Assembly: GCF_046298265.1 (NCBI RefSeq)
Contig: NZ_JBKAHK010000008.1
Coordinates: 1-64,000, forward strand
Direction of reading: 5' to 3'
DNA length: 64,000 bases
DNA from: Gillisia xinjiangensis
Lineage (GTDB): Bacteria; Bacteroidota; Bacteroidia; Flavobacteriales; Flavobacteriaceae
This document shows, piece after piece, positions 44,816 to 52,283 of the stretch. The translations under genes and the position numbers were made by a program. Numbering within the stretch: position 1 is the stretch's first letter; every line of letters begins with the position of its first letter. The notes beneath the pieces were generated by a model. That model saw nothing but the letters and a program-made list of their open reading frames with translations, was not told where the DNA came from and did no database searches.

Positions 44816-45048
44816 GGTTCAAAAATGATACTTTTGTTAAAGGCACGATTTAAAAATTGAATTTCGATGAAATGAGCATAACGGTAACTCGATGCAAAAA
44901 CTGATGAACGCGCCTGCCTGCAGGCAGGAATATGCGAATTACTCCCGATGGCTATCGGGAGACCGTTAAAAACCAAGTTTATGTTTTAGAACATTGTGGA
45001 TTATTTTATTGATCTCAATTAAGAATTGCTATTTTGCCATGTTCCAAT
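44816..45048. other. Intergenic segment with palindromes
   Basis: The first half of the 465-bp gap holds no gene. It contains a perfect 16-bp palindrome CCTGCCTGCAGGCAGG at 44913-44928 and the short hairpin repeat at 44936-44972. The second half is the inverted-repeat element at 45049-45226. Confidence 0.6.
44936..44972 (+). repeat. Short hairpin repeat, copy 1
   Basis: GAATTACTCCCGAT, loop GGCT, ATCGGGAGACCGTTAAAAA. The stem is 8 bp (44942-44949 with 44954-44961). A close copy lies at 54230-54266. Confidence 0.65.
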
Positions 45049-45226
45049 TTAACCACAAAGTACGCCAAGAAAAAAAAAGAGGACGCAAAGAAAAAATGAT
45101 GATTTAAAATGATGCAGATGAATAATTATTGAATTGGAAATTATAAAAGGGATACACGACAGAAGTAACCGCTGGAATAGCAAGACTTTGTGATCTTTGC
45201 GGAACCTTTGCGCCCTTTATGGTTAA
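45049..45226. repeat. 178-bp element with inverted CACAAAG/CTTTG ends
   Basis: The left end TTAACCACAAAG and right end CTTTATGGTTAA are inverted repeats matching at 11 of 12 positions. Inside, GACGCAAAG on the left faces CTTTGCG twice on the right. The middle is non-coding. Similar CGCAAAG-rich inverted elements occur widely between genes in Bacteroidota as I recall, but their nature is unclear. No target-site duplication was seen. Confidence 0.6.
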
Positions 45227-45280
45227 GAAACCATTTTACCAATTTCCTAAAATAGAACCAAAAACAATAAATAACTACAT

Positions 45281-45607
45281 ATGAATACTACTATTGAATC
45301 TGGCAAAACTGCAGCAATAATTTCTTATTTGACGATAATCGGGACTATTATCGCTTATTTCATGAATAATGACACTAAAAACACCTTTGCCAGCTTTCAT
45401 ATTAGGCAGGCTTTGGGGATCCATATTACCTTTTATGTACTTGGAGCACTTATAAGTATTTTTGACAGCTGGATGATCTCATACGCTTTTTGGATCTTTA
45501 TAGCAGTACTTTGGGGTTACGGGATGGTAACAGCAATTCAGGGTGAACAAAGAGAAGTTCCAATTCTTGGAACTCAATATCAAAAATGGTTTAGCACTAT
45601 AAGTTAA
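45281..45607 (+). CDS. Small membrane protein, DUF4870/Tic20-like
   Basis: 108 residues with three hydrophobic segments (about 10-28, 46-62, 67-85). The segment F-A-S-F-H-I-R-Q-A-L-G-I-H is a hallmark of DUF4870/Tic20-like proteins, where F-H-x-x-Q-A follows the first helix. The N-terminus is polar and the C-terminus ends in a short soluble tail. Its stop shares one base with the ATG of the esterase gene, so the two are translationally coupled. Function unknown. Confidence 0.78.
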   Translation: MNTTIESGKTAAIISYLTIIGTIIAYFMNNDTKNTFASFHIRQALGIHITFYVLGALISIFDSWMISYAFWIFIAVLWGYGMVTAIQGEQREVPILGTQYQKWFSTIS

Positions 45608-46266
45608 TGAAAACTCAAAATTTATCTTTACATCATATAATTAAGGAATCTTCCTTGAAAGATCAAAAAGCGCCCACGCTCTTCATGTTTCACGGGTACG
45701 GCAGCGATGAAAACGATCTTTTCTCCTTTGCAAATGAACTTCCGGAAGAATTGATGATTATTTCCGTTCGGGCACCCTATGCGATGGAACCTTATGGAAA
45801 TGCGTGGTATGCTATTAATTTTGATTCTGTTCAGGGGAAATTCAGCGATAATGATCAGGCCAGGGAATCCAGGGATAAGATCGTAAAATTTATTAAGGAG
45901 GCAATCACGAACTACCCTGTCGATCCGGAAAATATTACCCTACTTGGATTCAGTCAGGGCACTATTCTTAGTTATGCTGTTGCCTTAAGCCATCCTGAAA
46001 TAGTTAAGAACCTAATCGCATTAAGCGGATATATCAACCTTGACATTTTGGAAGAAGGCTTTTCCAAAAACAATTTTTCCGGACTGGATATATATGCTTC
46101 CCACGGAAGTCAGGATCAGGTTATTCCTGCAACCTGGGCCAGAAAAGCGCCGGAGAAATTAAAAGAATTAGGGATAGCTCACAAATATTCAGAATTTCCT
46201 GTTGGCCACGGTGTAGCTCCACAAAATTTTATGGAATTGAAAAACTGGTTAAAAAAGAGAATTTAA
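45607..46266 (+). CDS. Carboxylesterase/phospholipase-family hydrolase
   Basis: 219 residues of the alpha/beta hydrolase 'YpfH/carboxylesterase' group. An oxyanion-type M-F-H-G-Y-G-S-D-E-N-D segment lies near residue 28. The nucleophile Ser is in G-F-S-Q-G-T, the acid Asp in S-Q-D-Q-V-I-P, and the His in V-G-H-G-V-A-P, so the triad is complete. There is no signal peptide, so it is cytosolic. Substrates in this group are short acyl esters or lysophospholipids. The coupled membrane protein upstream may hint at a membrane-related substrate, but that is inference. Confidence 0.88.
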   Translation: MKTQNLSLHHIIKESSLKDQKAPTLFMFHGYGSDENDLFSFANELPEELMIISVRAPYAMEPYGNAWYAINFDSVQGKFSDNDQARESRDKIVKFIKEAITNYPVDPENITLLGFSQGTILSYAVALSHPEIVKNLIALSGYINLDILEEGFSKNNFSGLDIYASHGSQDQVIPATWARKAPEKLKELGIAHKYSEFPVGHGVAPQNFMELKNWLKKRI

Positions 46267-46335
46267 AATTTAGATACTAGATTTGAGATTTGAGAAAAGG
46301 AATTTTCGCTTTTCTCACTACTCACTACTCACTTT

Positions 46336-46833
46336 CTAATTTGCAGGATATAAAAATGATTTTTCTGTGGTGAGCTGAAGATCATTATTTTCATCTACAT
46401 CATAAGAGATCAAAAGTTCACCCCAAAACTTCCCATCGGTAAAATCGGCAATGATCCATTTATGGTTTAGGACCTTCACTTTATTGATGCGCATTACACC
46501 TTCCATACCTTCAAAAGGAACAAGTTCATTATCCTCGTTTGCCCTGTTTCGGCTTATTATTTCATCTTCAACCTTTCGGGTGAATTCTTCCGCATTTATT
46601 CCCTGATCTTCAAAATAGGAAATCGCTGCTTCATTTTGGTTCATCGAGAAATAATTGAGCCCGGCATTTTTATTGGAAAGCACTTCATTCTGTATATCAG
46701 CCTCAGTCAATCTCGACTTTAAATTCTCAATTTGTTCCTCCTTGGCATCGAGTATTTTTTTATCATTCACATAAATAAAAACAGTAAACAGAAACATAAA
46801 AATAAACAGGTACAAAAATATTTTACTGCGCAT
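46336..46833 (-). CDS. Single-pass membrane protein with coiled coil
   Basis: 165 residues. An N-terminal membrane helix (about 5-23) is followed by a coiled coil (about 28-60, E-E-Q-I-E-N-L-K-S-R-L) and a small globular domain with V-L-N-H-K-W-I-I-A-D-F-T-D-G-K-F-W-G-E-L. Orthologues occur next to MBL hydrolase genes in Flavobacteria and are sometimes called 'hydrolase' without evidence. No catalytic residues are apparent. Its ATG shares one base with the stop of the MBL gene, so both are probably translated together. Function unknown. Confidence 0.72.
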   Translation of the reverse strand: MRSKIFLYLFIFMFLFTVFIYVNDKKILDAKEEQIENLKSRLTEADIQNEVLSNKNAGLNYFSMNQNEAAISYFEDQGINAEEFTRKVEDEIISRNRANEDNELVPFEGMEGVMRINKVKVLNHKWIIADFTDGKFWGELLISYDVDENNDLQLTTEKSFLYPAN

Positions 46834-47594
46834 TATAGTTCGATTTTTAAATTATCATAGGCCAGAAAAATGTTTTCCGGCAACTCTGCCTGTACTTCTT
46901 CGTGAAATCCTAGCTGATGACTTATATGGGTTAAATAAGCATTTTCCGGATTTACCTCCTGAATAAATTCCAGTGCTTCTTCAAGATTGAAATGGGAATG
47001 ATGCGGTTCTCTTCTAAGCGCATTGATAACCAAAACCTTTACGCCTCTCAATTTTTCAATCTCTTTCTTTTCTATTGTTTTCACATCGGTTAAATAAACG
47101 AAATCTTTTAATCTGAAACCAAAAACCTGCAATCGGTTATGCATGGCGTTTACAGGTATAATCTCAAAATTTTTGAACTTAAAAGGTTCGTTCTGAATTT
47201 CATTTACCTGAACTCCAGGAGACCCGGGATATTTATTTTCAAATTCAAAAATATAATCAAACCTCTTTTTAAGCGAATCCAGCACTCTTTTATGGGCATA
47301 AATTGGTATATCCCCCTGCCGGAAGAAATAAGGCCGGATATCATCCAATCCAATAGTATGATCATTATGCTCGTGTGTGTAAAGTATGGCATCTATATGA
47401 GAAACCTTATTGGCAAGCATTTGCATACGGAAATCAGGGCCACAATCTATTAATATGTTATGGGAATCCCATTCCACTAAAACAGACACTCTTAAGCGTT
47501 TATCCTTTGGATTTTCACTTAAACAAACCGGATGTGTACTCCCAATAATTGGTATTCCCTGCGATGTGCCTGTGCCTAAAAATGTTACTTTCAA
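46833..47594 (-). CDS. MBL-fold metallohydrolase (PhnP/lipoyl-transferase-like group)
   Basis: 253 residues. The start M-K-V-T-F-L-G-T-G-T-S-Q-G-I-P is diagnostic of the PhnP-like branch. The metal motif is H74-E-H76-N-D78-H79, further ligands come from L-T-D-V-K and H-H-S-H-F, and the end is T-H-I-S-H-Q-L-G-F-H. PhnP members are cyclic phosphodiesterases, and relatives act on nucleotides. The substrate here is unknown. It is the first gene of a pair with the membrane protein at 46336-46833, and divergent from the gene at 47693. Confidence 0.88.
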   Translation of the reverse strand: MKVTFLGTGTSQGIPIIGSTHPVCLSENPKDKRLRVSVLVEWDSHNILIDCGPDFRMQMLANKVSHIDAILYTHEHNDHTIGLDDIRPYFFRQGDIPIYAHKRVLDSLKKRFDYIFEFENKYPGSPGVQVNEIQNEPFKFKNFEIIPVNAMHNRLQVFGFRLKDFVYLTDVKTIEKKEIEKLRGVKVLVINALRREPHHSHFNLEEALEFIQEVNPENAYLTHISHQLGFHEEVQAELPENIFLAYDNLKIEL

Positions 47595-47652
47595 AGATTT
47601 TTGTTTTAATGCTAAAGTAAGTATATTTTTTTTCTATGGGAAAGGGTTTTAG

Positions 47653-47660
47653 TACCTTTG
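47653..47660 (+). promoter_or_regulatory. -7 box inside the apparent 5' end of the next reading frame
   Basis: TACCTTTG, a full TAnnTTTG match, lies 33 bp before the ATG at 47693. It falls within the longer open frame that would begin at 47636. This argues that translation starts at 47693. Confidence 0.5.
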
Positions 47661-47692
47661 TTCCACCTAATGTTATATCAAAAGAGAAGAAT

Positions 47693-49147
47693 ATGCCCAT
47701 CACCATTATGGGGGATAGAGAATTTGAAAATGTCCCTTCAATTAAAAGTAAAGCTTTACGGATCAATCTTAACGAAAATATCTATGGAACCTTTGCCGAA
47801 ATAGGTGCTGGACAGGAAACCGTTAGAAATTTCTTTAGATCTGGTGGTGCTTCAGGTACTATCGCTAAGGCTATGAGTGCCTATGACAAAGATTTTAGCG
47901 ATGCCATCTACGGAATTGAAGAGGACAAACGCTATGTTACGGAGCTCCGACTGAAGAAAATGTTATCTCACGAAATCAATTTAATCGAAGAAAGAATAAG
48001 CCGCGAAAAGCATCCCAATAAATTATTTTTCAGTTACGCCAATACAGTGGCAACCATTGATTTTGCAAAACAATACAAGGGTCATGGATGGGTAGGTGTT
48101 CGCTACCAGGTAGATCCCAGCGAAGGTTACAACGAAATAAGCCTGCATATAAGGTTTCATGAAAACGACGCACGCTTACAACAAATCACCTTAGGCATCC
48201 TTGGTGTAAACCTAATTTATGGAGCTTATTATAAATATGATAATCCAAAAAAATTACTTCGGTATTTATATGATCATATAGATAAAGACCAACTTGAAAT
48301 TGACACGATAAACTTTTCCGGGCCAAGATTTGAACAGGTTGATAACAGGCTGATGAGTTTACAACTGGTTAAAAATGGAATGACAGATGCGGTAATGTTC
48401 GCGCCTGATGGCAACAACATTTTACCGGCAAAAATACTTTACAAGAAGAATATTCTCGCTTTGCGGGGAAGTTTCAGGCCGGTTACCAAGGTGAATATGG
48501 ATATGTATAAACAGTCCCTGGATCTTTTTATAAAAGAAAAGAAAGTTTCAGAAGAAAACACAGAAGTGATCTTTGAAATAACCCTTTCCAATTTAAGGGC
48601 GGAAGGAGAGATTGATGAACGGGATTTTATGGATAGAGCAGAATTATTATGTTCTTTAGGCCAAACTGTAATGATCTCTAATTTTCAGGAGTATTACAAA
48701 GTAGTTGAATATTTTTCAAGATTTACCAAGGAAAGAATGGGTCTTGCTATGGGTGTAAATAATCTTGTGGATATTTTTGACGAAAAATACTATCGCCATT
48801 TAAGTGGGGGAATTCTGGAAGCTTTCGGAAAATTATTCTTTAAAGATCTGAAAGTATATTTATATCCGCTAAAAGATCCGGAAACAGGAGAGATTGTAAA
48901 TAGTGATAACCTGAAGGTTCATCCAAGAATGAAAGAGTTGTACAAATTCTTTAAATACAACGGCAAAGTGGTGGATATAGAAGATTACAATCCGGAAATT
49001 CTGGATATTTTCTCCCGCGAAGTCCTGCAAATGATTAATGACGGAAAAGACGGATGGGAAGATATGCTGCCAGAGCGAACATCTGCAATGATCAAAAACC
49101 AGAATTTATTTGGATATCTTGAGAAAAAGATCGAGAAAAACGTATAA
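47693..49147 (+). CDS. Large conserved protein of unknown function
   Basis: 484 residues from the ATG at 47693. The frame is open to 47636, but a promoter box lies in that extension. There is no signal peptide. Notable segments are G-D-R-E-F-E-N, I-G-A-G-Q-E-T-V-R-N-F-F-R-S-G-G-A-S-G-T-I-A-K near residue 35, and M-L-S-H-E-I-N-L-I-E-E-R. The glycine-rich part could bind a nucleotide. Close relatives in Flavobacteria carry conflicting names, including TonB receptor and NMN adenylyltransferase. Neither fits what I see, since there is no plug, barrel or H-x-G-H motif. It is monocistronic and followed by a very strong terminator. Confidence 0.8.
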   Translation: MPITIMGDREFENVPSIKSKALRINLNENIYGTFAEIGAGQETVRNFFRSGGASGTIAKAMSAYDKDFSDAIYGIEEDKRYVTELRLKKMLSHEINLIEERISREKHPNKLFFSYANTVATIDFAKQYKGHGWVGVRYQVDPSEGYNEISLHIRFHENDARLQQITLGILGVNLIYGAYYKYDNPKKLLRYLYDHIDKDQLEIDTINFSGPRFEQVDNRLMSLQLVKNGMTDAVMFAPDGNNILPAKILYKKNILALRGSFRPVTKVNMDMYKQSLDLFIKEKKVSEENTEVIFEITLSNLRAEGEIDERDFMDRAELLCSLGQTVMISNFQEYYKVVEYFSRFTKERMGLAMGVNNLVDIFDEKYYRHLSGGILEAFGKLFFKDLKVYLYPLKDPETGEIVNSDNLKVHPRMKELYKFFKYNGKVVDIEDYNPEILDIFSREVLQMINDGKDGWEDMLPERTSAMIKNQNLFGYLEKKIEKNV

Positions 49148-49153
49148 TTTGAA

Positions 49154-49203
49154 TTGCATAAAAAAGTCGGTTTAATTTTCATTAAACCGACTTTTTTATG
49201 CAA
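49154..49203 (+). terminator. Perfect 23-bp bidirectional terminator
   Basis: Arms 49154-49176 and 49181-49203 are exact reverse complements around a TTTC loop. The stem includes A6-GTCGG / CCGAC-T6. It is shared by the convergent gene ending at 49147 and murA, whose stop is at 49208. Confidence 0.92.
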
Positions 49204-49207
49204 TTTT

Positions 49208-50521
49208 TTATGCTATCCTTTTAATTTTAGCTCCAATCGCCCGAAGCCTTTCATCTATATTTTCATATCCCCGGTCTATTTGCTCGATATTATGGATTGT
49301 TGAGGTCCCTTTTGCAGACAGGGCCGCAATTAAAAGAGCTACTCCAGCTCTAATATCGGGAGATGTCATTGTGGTGGATCTTAAATTAGATTGAAAATCA
49401 TGTCCAATCACAGTAGCCCTGTGGGGGTCACATAAAATGATTTTAGCCCCCATATCGATAAGCTTATCTACAAAGAACAACCTGCTCTCAAACATTTTTT
49501 GATGAATAAGCACACTTCCTCTTGCCTGGGTTGCAACCACAAGGATAATACTTAATAAATCAGGAGTAAAACCAGGCCATGGAGAATCACTTATATTCAT
49601 TATGGAACCATCGATAAAACTCTGAATTTCATATCCTTCTGTATGTGCAGGGATAAAAATATCATCACCTCTTTTTTCAATAGTTATTCCAAGTTTTCTA
49701 AATGTATTCGGTATAATACCCAAATGTTCCCATCCTACATTTTTAATGGTGATCTCGCTCTTGGTCATTGCCGCAAGGCCAATATAAGAACCAATCTCGA
49801 TCATATCGGGCAGTATGGTGTGTTCACAACCCGTAAAGGTTTCAACTCCCTCAATATGCAATAAATTAGAACCGATTCCCTGAATTTTGGCTCCCATTAA
49901 ATTCAGCATTTTACATAACTGCTGCAAATAGGGTTCGCAGGCAGCATTGTATATAGTAGTAATCCCCTTTGCACATACCGCAGCCATCACAATATTTGCA
50001 GTTCCTGTTACAGAAGCTTCTTCCAGCAACATATCGTTCCCGGTTAATCCATTGGGTGCTTCTACACCGTAAAAGCGTTCTTCCCTGTTATACCGAAATT
50101 CAGCTCCCAGTTTTATGAAACCTTCAAAATGAGTGTCCAGGCGGCGGCGACCTATTTTATCTCCACCGGGCTTAGGAATAAAACCTTTTCCAAATCTGCC
50201 CAATAGCGGCCCAACGATCATTATAGACCCTCTTAATCCGCTTCCATCCTTTTTAAAAGCTTCACTTTCCAGATACTCAAAATTTAAATCGTCACTTTGG
50301 AAACTGTAACTTGATCTTCCCAACTTTTCAATCTTTACTCCTAAATTACGAAGCAAACTTATGAGTTTGTTAACATCAATGATATCCGGAATGTTGTGAA
50401 TCGTGACTTTTTCGGAGGTTAACAGCACTGCACAAAGTATTTGCAGCGTTTCATTCTTGGCCCCCTGTGGTTGTATTTCCCCGGTTAAGGAATGACCCCC
50501 TTCAATTTGGAAAGTTCCCAT
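49208..50521 (-). CDS. murA: UDP-N-acetylglucosamine 1-carboxyvinyltransferase with Asp at the fosfomycin site
   Basis: Transfers enolpyruvate from PEP to UDP-GlcNAc, the first committed step of peptidoglycan synthesis. It is 437 residues. K22 in G-A-K-N and R97-G-S-I in the UDP-GlcNAc site are kept, as is G-P-L-L-G-R-F-G. The loop that normally reads G-G-C-x-I-G-A-R is G-G-D121-K-I-G-R-R-R here. The Cys alkylated by fosfomycin is thus replaced by Asp, as in naturally resistant MurA of mycobacteria and chlamydiae. The DUF4290 gene lies 14 bp upstream on the same strand, so the two are probably one transcript. Confidence 0.95.
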   Translation of the reverse strand: MGTFQIEGGHSLTGEIQPQGAKNETLQILCAVLLTSEKVTIHNIPDIIDVNKLISLLRNLGVKIEKLGRSSYSFQSDDLNFEYLESEAFKKDGSGLRGSIMIVGPLLGRFGKGFIPKPGGDKIGRRRLDTHFEGFIKLGAEFRYNREERFYGVEAPNGLTGNDMLLEEASVTGTANIVMAAVCAKGITTIYNAACEPYLQQLCKMLNLMGAKIQGIGSNLLHIEGVETFTGCEHTILPDMIEIGSYIGLAAMTKSEITIKNVGWEHLGIIPNTFRKLGITIEKRGDDIFIPAHTEGYEIQSFIDGSIMNISDSPWPGFTPDLLSIILVVATQARGSVLIHQKMFESRLFFVDKLIDMGAKIILCDPHRATVIGHDFQSNLRSTTMTSPDIRAGVALLIAALSAKGTSTIHNIEQIDRGYENIDERLRAIGAKIKRIA

Positions 50522-50535
50522 TTGGTAAGTATATT

Positions 50536-51171
50536 TTAAAAGCGCTTACGGCCACGTGCTGGCCGGACTGCTTTCTTTGGTGTGTTTTTGAATTTTTTAT
50601 TGCCCTTTAACAGGTTTGAGGCTTCACTAAGATCCTCTTCACTGTTTTTTAGATTTAAAGTTCCCCCGCTTAATTCCTTAAGGTGATCAAAAATCACATC
50701 ATCATCTACCGTCTCCCGGTTCCAGTTGAGATAGGACTTCTTCATGTGGTTGGCGATGGCAAGTACAAGTGCTTCTTTTAATTGTCCTTCATCCATTTTT
50801 ACGGCCTCATCGATCATTCTTTTAATATTGTTTCCGTAAAAACGATATTTTGGAAAATTCTGTGGATAGCCCATTGGAGTTGGATGTGCGGCAAGCAATT
50901 CCCGGGAAGGTTTTGGAAAAGGAGAATCTACATCAAGTTTAAAGTCACTGATGATAAATATTTGATCCCACAATTTATGCTGAAAATCGGGAACATCCCT
51001 CAAATGAGGGTTCATGTTACCCATTATCGCAATAATGGATTTCGCTACTTTGTTTCGTTCTTTATCATCCTCGATGGCAACGGTATATTCAACCATTTTC
51101 TGCAAATGCCGCCCATACTCGGGAATGATCAGCTTACTCCTTTCAGAGTTATATTCTAATTCGTATGTCAA
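50536..51171 (-). CDS. DUF4290 domain protein
   Basis: 211 residues, soluble. The segments I-P-E-Y-G-R-H-L-Q-K-M-V, I-M-G-N-M-N-P-H-L-R-D and F-P-K-Y-R-F-Y-G-N-N-I match the DUF4290 family of Bacteroidetes. The C-terminal 40 residues are basic and low-complexity (F-K-N-T-P-K-K-A-V-R-P-A-R-G-R-K-R-F), which suggests nucleic acid or ribosome contact. It precedes murA by 14 bp, a pairing I believe is conserved in this class. Function unknown. Confidence 0.85.
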   Translation of the reverse strand: MTYELEYNSERSKLIIPEYGRHLQKMVEYTVAIEDDKERNKVAKSIIAIMGNMNPHLRDVPDFQHKLWDQIFIISDFKLDVDSPFPKPSRELLAAHPTPMGYPQNFPKYRFYGNNIKRMIDEAVKMDEGQLKEALVLAIANHMKKSYLNWNRETVDDDVIFDHLKELSGGTLNLKNSEEDLSEASNLLKGNKKFKNTPKKAVRPARGRKRF

Positions 51172-51365
51172 AATTGAAATTTAAAGGTAATAACTATAGG
51201 TAGAAATTATATCGGGTGCAAAATACTAAATATTATTCAAATCCCCTATTCTTTAAACATTTTATAGAACAGAAGTTTTAAGGATTCAAAGGGTTCTTTC
51301 AGGATAAAATCCAAGTACCGAAAAGAACTTTCAAAAAGTTGATAAAAACGCAAAAAAGTCCCAAA

Positions 51366-51659
51366 CTACAAGGAAATTACCCCTTCCACTTTTTCACCAA
51401 TCTCTATATATTTATCAATTACGGCATCTGGATTTTTCATTCTTACATTTACCGAAACACTGGTGTATTTTCCTTTTTTAGATTTCGTAGTCTCGATCAC
51501 AGCGCCCATATTGTCAAATACCTGCTGAATGATCTCCACTTTCGATTCCTTTGTGACCACAATAAACTTATATAAATATTCCGTGGGCCACATGGCCGTA
51601 TCCTGTAATTTGGCTTTTAAATTTTCGTAAAATTCTTCCGGGTTTTGAGCTGAGTCCAT
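51366..51659 (-). CDS. DUF493 (YbeD-like) protein
   Basis: 97 residues from the ATG at 51659. An upstream Met at 51686 would add nine residues not seen in the family. The ACT-like fold pattern is visible: a helix (F-Y-E-N-L-K-A-K-L), a strand (Y-K-F-I-V-V-T), a helix and T-S-V-S-V-N-V-R-M-K-N-P-D-A-V-I-D-K-Y. This family has unknown function. In proteobacteria YbeD lies in the lipoate gene cluster. It is divergent from the AAA ATPase gene across 82 bp. Confidence 0.85.
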   Translation of the reverse strand: MDSAQNPEEFYENLKAKLQDTAMWPTEYLYKFIVVTKESKVEIIQQVFDNMGAVIETTKSKKGKYTSVSVNVRMKNPDAVIDKYIEIGEKVEGVISL

Positions 51660-51741
51660 TATAAATGTTCTTTCATTAAAATGCAAATATACAATCTATA
51701 CTTCATTTTTTTTATAGCATACAAATACCGAAATTTGCAAA

Positions 51742-52281
51742 GTGGAAAATAAAAGAATACTTATTACCGGTGGCCCCGGTTCCGGAAAATCTTCAGTTAT
51801 CAAAAAACTGGAGGCAGATGGGCACTATTGCCTGCACGAGGTTTCCAGGGAGGTTACTGCGGAAGCTCAAAAACAAGGTATCGATCAACTTTTTCTCGAA
51901 GATCCTTTTTTATTCAGCTTTAAACTGCTTGAAGCAAGAGTAAATCAACATCACGAATCGAAAGTATCTTCAGAATATCACATCTTTATAGACCGTGGTA
52001 TCCCTGATGTTATTGCCTATATGGAATATTTTGGCACAGAATACCCATCTACCTTCACCAAAGCCTGTACGTTGTATAAATACGAAAAGGTGTTTTTATT
52101 ACCACCCTGGGAAGAAATTTATGTAACCGATAATGAGCGTTATGAAACCTTTGAACAGGCAAAAATCATACATTCCCATCTTCAAAAAACATATCTTGGC
52201 TTTGGATATGAGCCTTTAGAAGTGCCAAAAAACAGTATAGAAGAGCGCTGTGATTTCATATTGAATAATCTTGATGTCTAA
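51742..52281 (+). CDS. AAA_28-type P-loop ATPase
   Basis: 179 residues starting with GTG. A weak -7-like GAAATTTG lies just 4-11 bp upstream, so the mRNA may be nearly leaderless. The P-loop G-G-P-G-S-G-K-S-S lies at residues 10-18. I-F-I-D-R-G-I-P-D-V-I-A-Y is the second conserved motif of this kinase-like family, and D-N-E-R-Y-E-T-F-E-Q-A is typical of its C-terminal part. Members are sometimes annotated as nicotinamide-nucleotide or thymidylate-type kinases, but the substrate is unknown. recQ follows after 2 bp, probably in the same transcript. Confidence 0.85.
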   Translation: MENKRILITGGPGSGKSSVIKKLEADGHYCLHEVSREVTAEAQKQGIDQLFLEDPFLFSFKLLEARVNQHHESKVSSEYHIFIDRGIPDVIAYMEYFGTEYPSTFTKACTLYKYEKVFLLPPWEEIYVTDNERYETFEQAKIIHSHLQKTYLGFGYEPLEVPKNSIEERCDFILNNLDV

Positions 52282-52283
52282 AT

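Noticed and set aside
46291..46335. Hairpin and CTACTCACTACTCACT tandem repeat between the esterase and the next gene
   Set aside because: A 9-bp stem without a T-tract and a short simple repeat. It is too weak to claim as a terminator or a functional repeat.
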